This document shows, one piece after another, positions 1 through 8,015 of a DNA stretch of 26,606 bases. A program made the translations under genes and the position numbers. Under the pieces are notes generated by a model, which worked only from the letters and a program-made list of their open reading frames with translations, was not told the DNA's origin and searched no databases. The DNA comes from Oscillospiraceae bacterium (GTDB lineage: Bacteria > Bacillota_A > Clostridia > Oscillospirales > Oscillospiraceae), in NCBI GenBank assembly GCA_017545325.1, contig JAFWOX010000025.1, positions 1 to 26,606 on the forward strand, given 5' to 3'. Numbering within the stretch: position 1 is the first letter of the stretch; each line of letters opens with the position of its first letter.

Positions 1-1
1 C

Positions 2-445
2 ACCCTGTGGGAGTACAACGAAAAGGGCGAGCGCCGTCTGACCGACTGGTGCTTCAACTGGGAAGGCGGCATGGCCTGGTGCATGTGCCTCTACGGCTGC
101 AACGGCCTCGTAGAGTTCTGCCTGCAGATCCACAAGCGCAACTACGCCTATGACGGCGGCGAGCGCGCCCTGACCGCTTTCGATATCTTCACCCCCGAAG
201 GCTACTATGACGCCGCCTGGGAGTGGCCCAGCTCCGTGAAGCAGACCGACGAGGAGCGGGAAGAGGTCACCGAGCTCATGGCCGACCTGAGCACCTACTA
301 CGAGGAGAACTACGTCGCCTTCGTGGACGGCTCCAAGCCCATGAGCGAGTGGGACAGCTACATCAACGACCTCAACAGCTTCGGCTATCAGCGGGTCCAG
401 GAGATCTATCAGGCTGCCTACGACCGCTACATAGCCCAGCAGTAA
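2..445 (+). CDS. Extracellular solute-binding protein, C-terminal part
   Basis: The open frame enters from the left edge in frame 2 and ends at TAA 443-445, giving about 147 residues. The visible part is rich in Trp and Tyr and ends in a helix pattern (K-P-M-S-E-W-D, then a Y-x-x-A-Y-D-R-Y tail). From memory this is typical of the C-terminus of family 1 ABC solute-binding lipoproteins of the LplA/YtcQ type in Firmicutes, which deliver oligosaccharides or sugars to a membrane permease. The start, lipobox and ligand site lie outside the window, so the substrate cannot be named. A strong terminator follows, so this is the last gene of its transcript. The family call is fairly sure, the ligand unknown. 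Confidence 0.75.
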   Translation, partial: TLWEYNEKGERRLTDWCFNWEGGMAWCMCLYGCNGLVEFCLQIHKRNYAYDGGERALTAFDIFTPEGYYDAAWEWPSSVKQTDEEREEVTELMADLSTYYEENYVAFVDGSKPMSEWDSYINDLNSFGYQRVQEIYQAAYDRYIAQQ

Positions 446-492
446 GCCTCTGAGCCCATTGGGCTTCAGCTGCTGAACAAAATTGTGAACAG

Positions 493-526
493 CCTCTCCG
501 CCCCTTCGGGGGCGGGGAGGTTTTTT
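493..526 (+). terminator. Rho-independent terminator after the solute-binding gene
   Basis: A 12-bp GC-rich stem (493-504 with 509-520, one G-U pair) is closed by a TTCG tetraloop and followed by six T. It separates the solute-binding gene from the YitT gene, whose -35 box starts three bases after the T-run. Confidence 0.93.
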
Positions 527-528
527 GC

Positions 529-557
529 TTGACAAGGCCGACCCGCTCCGCTAAGAT
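529..557 (+). promoter_or_regulatory. Sigma-A-type promoter for the YitT gene
   Basis: TTGACA at 529-534 and TAAGAT at 552-557 are separated by 17 bases. The -35 is a perfect consensus match and the -10 matches four of six positions. It sits directly after the upstream terminator and 56 bases before the start codon. Confidence 0.75.
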
Positions 558-613
558 AAACCTGCCGCCGTGCTTCACCACGGCGGCCAAACTGCGCGAA
601 GGGGGCGGCAAGC

Positions 614-1498
614 ATGGAAAACGCAAAATGGAAGGTCCTCGCCCGGCGCATCCTGTATATTCTGGCGGGGAACCTGTGCAACGCCCTGGCCCTGAACCTC
701 TTCCTTACGGAGAATGAGATCGCGGCCGGCGGCTTCTTCGGCATCGCCATTGTCCTGAACCATTTCTTCTATGTGCCCGTGGGCGCCTTCGTTCTGGTCC
801 TGACGATCCCCCTGCTCATCTGGGCCTGGTTCGTACACGGCTGGAAATATGTGCTGAATACCCTCCTCACCACCGCCAGCTACTCCCTGTTCGTGGATGG
901 ATCGGCGCTCTTCCTCCACCGGGTCACCGAGAATCCGGCCCTGGCCGCGGTATGCGGCGGGGGGCTGATTGGCCTGGGGGCGGTGTTTTACCTCCAGGGG
1001 GAGAGCTCCAGCGGCGGCACGGACCTTCTGGCCCGGCTGCTGGTCACCTGGCGGCGGGAGCTCAGCCTGGGCACCATGTTCATGATCGTGGACGGGGCGG
1101 TGATCCTGGCCTCCATCCTCGTCACCGGGGATATCGAGCTGGGCCTGTACGCCGCCATCAGCCTGGGGGTCTGCTCCTATGTGAACGACCTGCTGATCCA
1201 CGGCATGAATAAGGCGGAGGTGTTCTTCATCATTCCCTCCGGGGATCCGGAGCCCATCGCCCAGGCGGTCATCCATGGTCTGGACCGGGGCGTTACCAGC
1301 CTCAGCGGCCGGGGCATGTACGGCCATGAGGCCAAGCAGGTGCTCATGACGGTGGTAAAGCCCAGGCAGAGCCATCGGGTCAAGGCCCTGGTGAAGGAGA
1401 TCGACCCCGGCGCCTTCGTCTTCCGGGCCCAGGCCAACGAGGTGGTTGGGGAAGGCTTCCTGGATGTGGACGCGGGAGAATCCCGGAAGAACAGGTAA
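614..1498 (+). CDS. YitT family membrane protein (YitT plus DUF2179 domains)
   Basis: This 294-residue protein has about five hydrophobic segments in residues 10-200, including an N-terminal part with the family-typical A-A-G-G-F-F-G-I-A. A soluble C-terminal domain follows (about 205-290) with the pattern G-V-T-S-L-S-G-R-G-M-Y, characteristic of the DUF2179 half of YitT proteins. The length matches the family norm of about 280-295. YitT proteins are widespread in Firmicutes membranes and have no settled function. ATG 614 is chosen because a GGGGGCGG ribosome site lies just upstream. The gene has its own promoter and a terminator behind it, so it is probably monocistronic. Confidence 0.88.
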   Translation: MENAKWKVLARRILYILAGNLCNALALNLFLTENEIAAGGFFGIAIVLNHFFYVPVGAFVLVLTIPLLIWAWFVHGWKYVLNTLLTTASYSLFVDGSALFLHRVTENPALAAVCGGGLIGLGAVFYLQGESSSGGTDLLARLLVTWRRELSLGTMFMIVDGAVILASILVTGDIELGLYAAISLGVCSYVNDLLIHGMNKAEVFFIIPSGDPEPIAQAVIHGLDRGVTSLSGRGMYGHEAKQVLMTVVKPRQSHRVKALVKEIDPGAFVFRAQANEVVGEGFLDVDAGESRKNR

Positions 1499-1504
1499 AC
1501 ACGG

Positions 1505-1534
1505 AAAAACGGCCCGGGGCAAAAACCCCGGGCC
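1505..1534. terminator. Terminator hairpin between convergent genes
   Basis: A perfect 9-bp stem (1511-1519 with 1526-1534) has the loop CAAAAA. Read on the minus strand it is followed by five T (complement of 1505-1509), so it best serves the acyltransferase gene at 1550-2401. On the plus strand only weak T content follows, but it may also stop transcripts of the YitT gene. Confidence 0.75.
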
Positions 1535-1549
1535 GGTGTAATTCTCCAT

Positions 1550-2401
1550 TCAGTCGGCCGCCGCCGCGGCTTCCGCTTTGCCCTCCGCCCGCCTGGCAGG
1601 TCTCTCCAGCTGCTCCGGCTTGGCCAGATACTGGCGGAAGCGGTTGAAGGCCAGGGCGAAATAGTGGCCCGTGGCGATGCGCTCGTCCATGACGATCCCC
1701 AGGGGGAGGCACCGGTCAAAAACGATGCCGTCCTTGGTGCGGCGGGGGATCTCATGCATATTCCCCATGGTGATGGCCAAGCTGGTGGTGCCGAAATCGT
1801 AGATATGGTGATAGATATGGTTGGTGCGGATGCTGGCCAGGTTGGAGATCAGCAGGCTGGCATGGAAGGGGCTGGCCTTCACCAGGGCCATGGGCAGGAG
1901 CCCATGCCGGTCCATAAAGCGCACCAGGGCCAGGAAAATGCTCATGAGCAGCTTCATGCGCACGATGCGGGCCATCCATTTATCCAGCAGGTTCTGTTCC
2001 TCCACGCTCCGGTTCTCGCTGATATATGAGGTGATCTTCTCCTGGATGGAAAAAACGTCGTCCGTGGCCTCCAGATAGATCTTGCTCATGGCGTCCTCTC
2101 CGTTGGGCCGGAGCACCACCATGGAAACGGTCTTATCCTTATGCTCATAGATGGTCTTGTTGCCCACGAAGCGGTTCAGGGCGGGATATTCGTCCAGCAC
2201 CCGCAGATAGGCGGTGATCACCAGGGCCAGATGGCTCACGGGTCTGCCCTCCCGCCGCTTCTGGTTCATATACAGGCGCATGGGCTCCTCCGGCACATCC
2301 ACCGTGATCATATTCATCGCGTCGTATCTCCGGGTGAGGAAATACGGGATGAGGAAATACATGGGATCCGCTTCTTTTACCTTTATGCCGTCCGGGCGCA
2401 T
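1550..2401 (-). CDS. Stand-alone E2-type acyltransferase-fold protein (2-oxo acid dehydrogenase catalytic domain)
   Basis: The 283-residue product resembles the chloramphenicol-acetyltransferase-like catalytic domain of 2-oxo acid dehydrogenase E2 subunits. It has a P-V-S-H-L-A-L-V-I-T-A-Y early helix, the Y-P-A-L-N-R-F segment, an S-N-L-A-S-I core strand and the late L-P-L-G-I-V-M-D strand. It has no lipoyl or E1/E3-binding domain. The classical D-H-R-x-x-D-G site reads D239-E240-R-I-A-T244-G, so the catalytic His and the supporting Asp are both replaced. The C-terminus is a charged Ala-rich tail. ATG 2401 is supported by a GAGGGGGAG ribosome site. No E1, E3 or lipoyl-protein gene is nearby. 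The fold is fairly sure. The activity is doubtful, and it may be a pseudoenzyme or a different acyltransferase. Confidence 0.78.
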   Translation of the reverse strand: MRPDGIKVKEADPMYFLIPYFLTRRYDAMNMITVDVPEEPMRLYMNQKRREGRPVSHLALVITAYLRVLDEYPALNRFVGNKTIYEHKDKTVSMVVLRPNGEDAMSKIYLEATDDVFSIQEKITSYISENRSVEEQNLLDKWMARIVRMKLLMSIFLALVRFMDRHGLLPMALVKASPFHASLLISNLASIRTNHIYHHIYDFGTTSLAITMGNMHEIPRRTKDGIVFDRCLPLGIVMDERIATGHYFALAFNRFRQYLAKPEQLERPARRAEGKAEAAAAAD

Positions 2402-2473
2402 GACTGACTCCCCCTCTGTTCTATCTCAACCCCGCACGCCGGCGGGACTCCGGTGCGTTTACAGTTTATTCAC

Positions 2474-2502
2474 ATGTTACCCGAAACGGGGTCCTTTGTC
2501 AA
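2474..2502 (-). promoter_or_regulatory. Sigma-A-type promoter for the acyltransferase gene
   Basis: On the minus strand TTGACA (complement of 2497-2502) and TAACAT (complement of 2474-2479) are 17 bases apart. This lies 73 bases before the start codon at 2401. Confidence 0.72.
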
Positions 2503-2601
2503 TGCTTCAACTCTCCTCTTTCTGCCCTGTTTCTTGGTCAAAACCCACGAATATTTAGGCCCGAGCCGGAGAAATTTCGTGTTTTTTCGGCGGCTTTTCT
2601 C

Positions 2602-2630
2602 TTCTTCCTCCGGCCCTCATCCCGTATAAT
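2602..2630 (+). promoter_or_regulatory. Probable promoter for the cation/proton antiporter
   Basis: A perfect TATAAT -10 lies at 2625-2630. The best-placed -35 (2602-2607, TTCTTC) is poor, so the promoter may need an activator. The transcript leader carries a 6-bp hairpin (2643-2648 with 2653-2658, AAAG loop) just before the GAGGAA ribosome site. Confidence 0.5.
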
Positions 2631-2674
2631 ATGGCATTGGCGCGGCGGAAAGCCGCCGGAAAAGAGGAAACAAC

Positions 2675-3967
2675 ATGAACGCCCTATTGTCTGTGGGGGT
2701 GGCGCTGCTGGCCGGCCTGCTCCTCACCCGTCTCTTCACCCGGCTGAAACTTCCGGATGTGACCGCCTACCTGGTGGCGGGCGTCCTGGTCGGCCCCTAT
2801 GTGCTGGGCAGGCTGGGGATCCCCGGGTTGGGCTTTGCCACCGCCCGGGATGTGGATCAGCTCCGGTTCCTTTCGGATATCGCCCTGGGCTTCATCGCCT
2901 TTGCCATCGGCAGCGAGTTCCGGATCAGCAGTCTGAAGCGCATCGGTAAGCAGGCGGTGGTGGTGGGCATCGCCCAGGCCGTCTTCACCACGCTTCTGGT
3001 CTGCGCCTTTCTCTTCCTCCTCCATCTGTTCCTGGGGGAGAAGCTCCCTGTGCCCATGGTCCTCACCCTCTCCGCCATCGCCGCGGCGACTGCCCCCGCC
3101 GCCACCCTTATGGTGGTCCGTCAGTACAAGGCCAAGGGCGTGGTGACGGAAATGCTTCTGCCGGTGGTGGCCCTGGATGACGCGGTGGGCCTGGTGCTCT
3201 TCGCCGTCAACTTCGGCATCGCCATGTCCATGGTGAGCGGCGCCTCCTCCCTGGGCTCCATGCTCCTGGCGCCGATCCTGGAGATCGTGTTCAGTCTGAT
3301 CCTGGGCGCGCTGCTGGGCTGGTTCCTCACCTTTCTGGAGCGCTTCTTCAATTCCAACAAGAACCGTCTCTGCCTGATGACCGGCATCGTCGTACTCTCC
3401 GTAGGCCTGTCCCAGCTGAAGCTCAGCCTGGGGGGCGTTGCGGTGGGCATGTCTCCCCTGCTGGTCTGTATGATGCTGGGCACGGTTTTCTGCAACGCCT
3501 GCCCCCTCTCCGAGGACCTGATGGAGCGGGAGGATAACTGGACCGCCCCCATCTATACCCTGTTCTTCGTCATCAGCGGCGCCGCCCTGCAGCTGGATGT
3601 GTTCCGGGATGTGGCCTGCGTCGGGATCGGCATCGTGTATATCCTCTCCCGCTGCCTGGGGAAATATTTCGGTGCCCGGCTGAGCACCGGCGCGACCCAC
3701 TGCGACCCCAGGGTGCAGAAGTATCTGGGCGTGGCACTCTTCCCCCAGGCCGGCGTTGCCCTGGGCATGTGCCTTCAGGCAACGGCTCTGGGCCCCCAGG
3801 GACAGCTCATCCGCAGCATCATTCTCTTCAGCGTGCTGATCTATGAGCTCACCGGTCCCATGATGACCAAGATCGTTCTCACCAAAAGCGGGGATATCCA
3901 GCCCAAGAGCCCCGAGGTGGAGCACCGCCGCCAGCTCAAGCTGGAAAAGGCGGAGGGAAAACGCTGA
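2675..3967 (+). CDS. CPA2-family cation/proton antiporter (membrane domain only)
   Basis: This 430-residue integral membrane protein has about 12 hydrophobic segments. The early D-V-T-A-Y-L-V-A-G-V-L-V-G-P stretch (28-41) is typical of Kef/NapA-like CPA2 exchangers. The A-L-D-D-A-V-G motif at 166-172 holds the paired acidic residues D168/D169 expected at the ion site. It exchanges Na+ or K+ for H+ across the cytoplasmic membrane; which ion cannot be read from sequence. The usual C-terminal TrkA-N/TrkA-C regulatory domains are absent, and the protein ends in a short charged tail. The start is supported by GAGGAA eight bases upstream. It has its own promoter and a double terminator, so it is monocistronic. 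Confidence 0.9.
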   Translation: MNALLSVGVALLAGLLLTRLFTRLKLPDVTAYLVAGVLVGPYVLGRLGIPGLGFATARDVDQLRFLSDIALGFIAFAIGSEFRISSLKRIGKQAVVVGIAQAVFTTLLVCAFLFLLHLFLGEKLPVPMVLTLSAIAAATAPAATLMVVRQYKAKGVVTEMLLPVVALDDAVGLVLFAVNFGIAMSMVSGASSLGSMLLAPILEIVFSLILGALLGWFLTFLERFFNSNKNRLCLMTGIVVLSVGLSQLKLSLGGVAVGMSPLLVCMMLGTVFCNACPLSEDLMEREDNWTAPIYTLFFVISGAALQLDVFRDVACVGIGIVYILSRCLGKYFGARLSTGATHCDPRVQKYLGVALFPQAGVALGMCLQATALGPQGQLIRSIILFSVLIYELTGPMMTKIVLTKSGDIQPKSPEVEHRRQLKLEKAEGKR

Positions 3968-3973
3968 TCCCGC

Positions 3974-4050
3974 AGATCGGGCTTGTTTCGGCGAGCCCGA
4001 TCTCCCCAGGTGGCAATCTCGTCGGGAAGGCCATGCGCCTTCCCGATTTT
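3974..4050 (+). terminator. Tandem terminator hairpins after the antiporter
   Basis: Two hairpins follow the stop codon. The first has a perfect 10-bp stem (3974-3983 with 3994-4003). The second has a perfect 10-bp stem (4022-4031 with 4037-4046) followed by TTTT and a further T-run at 4054-4058. The second is the better terminator. Confidence 0.85.
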
Positions 4051-4072
4051 GACTTTTTGGGGACCTTCCCTC

Positions 4073-4101
4073 TTGCTTTCTCCCTGCCTTTGGGCTACAA
4101 T
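4073..4101 (+). promoter_or_regulatory. Sigma-A-type promoter for the first URO-D-family gene
   Basis: TTGCTT (4073-4078) and TACAAT (4096-4101) are separated by 17 bases, 52 bases before the start codon. Confidence 0.68.
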
Positions 4102-4153
4102 ATCAGCAGATTAAACAAACCGGGTCCGTTCTTCGGGCCGGAAAGAGGTTATC

Positions 4154-5182
4154 ATGACGAAGCGCAGCATGAGGCAGATGTATCTGGATATGCTGGAGGG
4201 GATCGAACCGGATTTTCTTCTGCAGTATTCCTATGGCCGCAACCCCTATTCCCAGCGGGATCCCCTGACCATGGGATACAGCCCCTCCATCGTCCGCTCC
4301 CGGGAGGGGGGCAAGGATATCTGGGGCGTACACTATGTGGCCAACCGGGAATCCGGCTTTGCCTTCATCCCCGAGCCGGGAAACTTCATCCTGGACGACA
4401 TCACCAAGTGGCGGGATGTGATCAAAGCCCCGGACCTGAGCGGAGTGGACTGGGAGCAGCAGGCGAAGAAGGATATGGAACGGGTCGCCGGAATGGGGAT
4501 GGACCGGACCAAATCCGCCGTGACCTACGGGATCCACGGGGGCTATTTCGAGACCCTCATGGCCTTCATGGGCTTCGTGGAGGGCCTCTGCGCGATTCAG
4601 GAGGAGCCGGAGGAGGTCTATGCCCTCTTTGATTACCTCTGCAGCTTCTATGAATCCGTAACCGAGAAGGTCATCGACTACTACAAGCCGGATGTCATCC
4701 AGCTGACGGACGATATCGCCGCCTGGGCCATGCCCTTTGTCTCCCCGGAGCAGTACCGCGCCCTGATCAAGCCCTTCCAGGAGCGGGACGCGAAGTTCGG
4801 CAATGACCGCGGCCTGCCCATCGCCATGCACTGCTGCGGCAAATGCGAGATGTTCATCGACGACTGGCTGAGCTTCGGCGTCCGGTACTGGGATCCGCCC
4901 CAGACCAGCAACGATCTGGCGGCGATCCAGAAGAAATACGGCAACCGGATCATCCTGGAGGGCTGCTTCGACGTGCTGGGGGACCTGATGAGCGATTCCT
5001 GCACCGAGGAGACCTTCAAGGCCGCCGTGCGGGAGGCCATCGATACCTATTCCAAGAACGCCATCTTCGTCTTCAACCACTGGCTGTTCGGGGATCCGGA
5101 TAACGACGCCTTCAACAAGCGCAATCGCTGGATGACCGAGGTGGTGGAGGACTACGGCCTCCATTGCTACGGGGGGAAATAA
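4154..5182 (+). CDS. Uroporphyrinogen-decarboxylase-family protein (methyltransferase-like), copy 1
   Basis: This 342-residue protein matches the URO-D superfamily barrel as found in corrinoid-linked methyltransferases (MtaA/CmuA type). It has a late D-I-A-A-W core segment, a P-E-Q-Y-R-A-L-I-K-P-F helix (198-208), and the H226-C-C-G-K-C231 motif, where His and Cys typically bind zinc that activates a thiol. True haem-pathway HemE lacks this motif, so porphyrin decarboxylation is unlikely. Methyl transfer from a methylated compound to a corrinoid or thiol is the family-based guess. No corrinoid protein or MtaB-like partner is adjacent. Start ATG 4154 follows an AAAGAGG ribosome site. The gene is monocistronic, with its own promoter and terminators. 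Substrate unknown. Confidence 0.85.
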   Translation: MTKRSMRQMYLDMLEGIEPDFLLQYSYGRNPYSQRDPLTMGYSPSIVRSREGGKDIWGVHYVANRESGFAFIPEPGNFILDDITKWRDVIKAPDLSGVDWEQQAKKDMERVAGMGMDRTKSAVTYGIHGGYFETLMAFMGFVEGLCAIQEEPEEVYALFDYLCSFYESVTEKVIDYYKPDVIQLTDDIAAWAMPFVSPEQYRALIKPFQERDAKFGNDRGLPIAMHCCGKCEMFIDDWLSFGVRYWDPPQTSNDLAAIQKKYGNRIILEGCFDVLGDLMSDSCTEETFKAAVREAIDTYSKNAIFVFNHWLFGDPDNDAFNKRNRWMTEVVEDYGLHCYGGK

Positions 5183-5254
5183 GCGCCCGAACCCATCGGG
5201 CGCACCCGCGCCGGCCTTCCGGGGCTGCCGAGATGCGGCAGCTCCGGAATTTTT
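5183..5254 (+). terminator. Double terminator after URO-D copy 1
   Basis: An 8-bp hairpin (5183-5190 with 5196-5203) starts at the base after the stop codon. A 14-bp hairpin (5217-5230 with 5236-5249, one G-U pair) follows and is trailed by five T at 5250-5254. The second is a strong intrinsic terminator that ends next to the following promoter. Confidence 0.88.
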
Positions 5255-5255
5255 C

Positions 5256-5284
5256 TTGCTCCGGGGGGAAAAAGCGGGTATAGT
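5256..5284 (+). promoter_or_regulatory. Sigma-A-type promoter for the UxaE-like gene
   Basis: TTGCTC (5256-5261) and TATAGT (5279-5284) are separated by 17 bases. The start codon lies 30 bases downstream with an AGGAGG ribosome site. Confidence 0.7.
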
Positions 5285-5314
5285 ATTCACCAGAACGAGA
5301 TCAGGAGGCGCGCC

Positions 5315-6622
5315 ATGAGCGATTTTACCGTTTATCCCCGGTCCGTCCGCCCCCACGGCTGCGGCAAGGCCTATATGCTGCGGGACAATCAGGGCAAGGA
5401 CTGGTTCGTCAACTGCGGCATCACCCAGCCTCTGGACCACAAGACCGGGGCGATGCTCCGCCGGGAGTTTCCCTGGACGGCCCCTTCCCGGGTGCTGGCG
5501 CTGCGGAAAACCGTGGGGCTGGGGGATCGGCTGGATCTCTCCGCGCCTGGGATCCTGGAGGGCTTCCGGGACTCCGACGCCGTCCCCATGGCGGTGCAGC
5601 AGTCCGCCCGGGAGCTGAGCCTCAGCGGCAGGACCTGGGAGGAAGCCCTGGACGCCGCCTCCTTTGCCGTCTACCGGGAGGGGTATCTCGGCCCCTGGGG
5701 CGCCTGCGCGGACCGTCTCCAGAGCTTTCAGGAGATCGAGGCCGCCCTGGCGGCGGGCTATACCTGCCTGAGCGTGGACTGCGCCCCCCTCCTGGGCCAG
5801 GGGGATCCCCCTTCAGACGAGCTGCGGGAGCAGTACCAGGGCCGCACCTTCTCCGTGGAGGGAAGGCAGATCGTCTTCGACCGGCTGACCCTGGAGGACT
5901 GCTGCCGGGAATACGGCCAGGCTGTCATCCTCCTGTCCGAGATCTATTATTCCTATATCCAGCGCGCCGAGGCGGATCTGGAGATCCTGCTGAACGAGGC
6001 GGATACCCCCACCGGAGGGGCAGGCCTCTATTTTCTGGCCAACGAGCTGTGCCGCCGGGGCGTCTCCTTCCAGGCCGTCTGCCCCCGGCTGGAGCTGCCT
6101 CTGGAGGCCGCAGCCCCTCTGGGGGCGGAGGCGGAGACCATGCGGGGGGAGCTGGAGCTGCTCAACGCCGTCTCCCGGAGCTTCGGCTTCAAGCTGAGCT
6201 TCCGGAACCTGGAGCACAAGCCGGAGCTTCTCTCCCTCCTGGAGGAGGTCACCGGGAACAGGCTCCATGGCGGCCTGACGGGTCTGAGCTGGCTGGAGGC
6301 CATGCGCCTTCTGGCCCGGGAGGAGCCTGTGCTCTTCCGCCTGGTTTACGGTCTCTCCCTCACCGCCCTGCCCGTAGCCCGGCAGGTCTTTCCCTCCAGC
6401 CTGGATGAGCGCCTCATCCCCTCTCTGGAGGAGCGGACGGATCGGGAGCTGCCGTCTCTCCTCTCCCAGCCTCCCGTGATCCAGCTGCTGGAGCTCACCT
6501 ATGGCCAGGTCCTCCATTCCCAGCTGAGGGATCGGCTCCTGACCTTCCTTCGGAGCCATGCTTCCGACCTGGAGGAGCAGATGAAAGCCCAGGTCCGGGC
6601 AGCCCTGGAACGGCTGAAGTAG
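5315..6622 (+). CDS. Tagaturonate epimerase (UxaE)-family protein, divergent
   Basis: The 435-residue product follows the UxaE fold as I recall it from Thermotoga maritima TM0440. It has G-L-G-D-R-L (68-73), Q-Q-S-x-R-E (95-100), S-G-R-T-W (104-108), an E228-x-D-T-P-T segment, an E-L-C-R-R-G-V helix (244-250) and a late H318-G-G-L-T-G-L-S-W-L-E block. UxaE interconverts D-tagaturonate and D-fructuronate, linking galacturonate and glucuronate breakdown. Two expected positions look changed: the segment recalled as L-H-S-G-S-D-K reads S-F-R-N-L-E-H-K (295-302), and the D-P-S-D-H segment reads V-D-C-A-P. These may be metal or substrate ligands, so activity or specificity may differ. No other hexuronate genes are visible. 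Membership in the family is likely, the exact function is not. Confidence 0.75.
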   Translation: MSDFTVYPRSVRPHGCGKAYMLRDNQGKDWFVNCGITQPLDHKTGAMLRREFPWTAPSRVLALRKTVGLGDRLDLSAPGILEGFRDSDAVPMAVQQSARELSLSGRTWEEALDAASFAVYREGYLGPWGACADRLQSFQEIEAALAAGYTCLSVDCAPLLGQGDPPSDELREQYQGRTFSVEGRQIVFDRLTLEDCCREYGQAVILLSEIYYSYIQRAEADLEILLNEADTPTGGAGLYFLANELCRRGVSFQAVCPRLELPLEAAAPLGAEAETMRGELELLNAVSRSFGFKLSFRNLEHKPELLSLLEEVTGNRLHGGLTGLSWLEAMRLLAREEPVLFRLVYGLSLTALPVARQVFPSSLDERLIPSLEERTDRELPSLLSQPPVIQLLELTYGQVLHSQLRDRLLTFLRSHASDLEEQMKAQVRAALERLK

Positions 6623-6635
6623 ACTGCCGGTGTTC

Positions 6636-6673
6636 GACCCGGAGCCGCTTGACGGGCTCCGGGTCGTTTTTTT
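6636..6673 (+). terminator. Terminator after the UxaE-like gene
   Basis: A perfect 11-bp stem (6636-6646 with 6655-6665) is followed by G and seven T. The T-run overlaps the stop codon of ypeB on the other strand. On the minus strand no T-run follows, so it is mainly a plus-strand terminator. Confidence 0.92.
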
Positions 6674-8012
6674 ACAGGGTCAGCGTCCCGTCCTCGTCCT
6701 CCTGCAGGAGCAGGATCCTGGCCTCCTCCCCCGTGAGGGCGTCCACATACACCAGGCATCTTCCCCCGGAGGGCGTCTCGCAGAGGAACTCCCGGCAGAA
6801 GCGCTCCCCCTTTCCCTCGGTGGGGATCACCGCCGGCCGGTCCGATAGGATGGTCAGGCTTTGGGCCACCCCGGCCGCCGCTTCCTCCCGGCTCGCCGGC
6901 TCCGGCAGACTGCGCAGGGTATGGTTCAGGAGATATCCCTCGGCATCGAAGCCCACCACGTCCCCCTTCTCCAGCTCGACCCGCACCTTCACCAGATCCG
7001 GATAGCACAGGACCTCTCCCTGGAGGGGGGCAAAATTGATGAGCACTGTGTTTCCCTCCCGGCGCCAATACGTCTCCCGCATCTCTCCATAGCCCCGGCT
7101 GCCGAGGAAGTCCGCCGCCCTTTCCACCGCCTCTTCCGGGGTGAGGCGGGCTTCCCGCGTCTCCCCGGCGGCCACCATATCCAGGATCCTGCCGCCCCGG
7201 ATCGTGACCCGGAGGGTCAGCTCCGTCCCGTTCCGGTCTGCATTGAGGAGGTAACAGGGCAGTCTCCCCTCTCCCCGGCCCAGGGACTTCACCGAGCTCT
7301 GGGAAACGCCGGTAAAGGCCACCGCGGCCCAGACGGCCTCCCTTTCCTCCACCTCCGGCAGCCCGGCCAGGAATCTGGCCTCTCCCTGATCCACGCTGTC
7401 CGAATACGGCCCGTCATAGATCAGGGCGGGCAGCTCGGGGAAGGCGTCCTCGATCTCCATCATCCCGGCGCCCAGATCCGGGATCGCCGCCTCCACCCTG
7501 TCCGGATCCTCCGCCAGCTGGCGGATGCTGATCATCCCCTGCTCCAGCTGGGACTGGAGCTCCGTCAGGCTTCGGTCCAGGCTTTCCGCCGCCCGGGAAA
7601 GGGCCTCCATCGTCTCCCGCTCCGGCTCCCCGGGCAGCTCGGCATAGGCCCCCTGGGCCAGAACCCGGGAGTAATCCCCCAGCCTGCCCAGGAAGCCGGA
7701 GGTCTTCTCCAGCAGCAGGCCGGAGAAGGGCAGCTCTCCCATATTCAGCTGCGCCTCCTGAGCCCGGGCGCTGATCTCCGCGCAGGCGGAGCCCACCAGC
7801 CTGGGGGAGGAGGAGCAGAGGCATTTGGTCAGGGCGGTGTGGATCTGCGCCGCGTCGGAGGCCAGCGCCGCGAAGGATCTGCGCCAGCCCGCCTCCAGCT
7901 GCCGCCTGTCCTCCCTGGCTTCTGCCCGGGCCCGGGCGGTAAAGCCGCCCATCACCAGCAGCGCGGCGGCGCAGAAGCTGAGGAGCCGTACCGCCGTTCT
8001 TCTTTTTCGCAT
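6672..8012 (-). CDS. ypeB: Spore germination protein YpeB
   Basis: The 446-residue protein has an N-terminal signal-anchor (about 8-28), a long helical region and C-terminal PepSY-like repeats. The segment Y-P-D-L-V-K-V-R-V-E-L near residue 350, then G-D-V-V-G-F-D-A-E-G-Y-L-L-N-H, is a close match to the YpeB family. In Bacillus, YpeB is made in the forespore and is needed to place and stabilise the cortex-lytic enzyme SleB. Here no sleB is adjacent; the gene follows gltX and a lipoprotein gene. ATG 8012 is preferred, and a TTG at 8015 is also in frame. The ribosome site GGGGTGAT lies in the 3' arm of a 13-bp inverted repeat, and a sigma-G-like promoter overlaps it. Confidence 0.9.
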   Translation of the reverse strand: MRKRRTAVRLLSFCAAALLVMGGFTARARAEAREDRRQLEAGWRRSFAALASDAAQIHTALTKCLCSSSPRLVGSACAEISARAQEAQLNMGELPFSGLLLEKTSGFLGRLGDYSRVLAQGAYAELPGEPERETMEALSRAAESLDRSLTELQSQLEQGMISIRQLAEDPDRVEAAIPDLGAGMMEIEDAFPELPALIYDGPYSDSVDQGEARFLAGLPEVEEREAVWAAVAFTGVSQSSVKSLGRGEGRLPCYLLNADRNGTELTLRVTIRGGRILDMVAAGETREARLTPEEAVERAADFLGSRGYGEMRETYWRREGNTVLINFAPLQGEVLCYPDLVKVRVELEKGDVVGFDAEGYLLNHTLRSLPEPASREEAAAGVAQSLTILSDRPAVIPTEGKGERFCREFLCETPSGGRCLVYVDALTGEEARILLLQEDEDGTLTL

Positions 8013-8015
8013 CAA

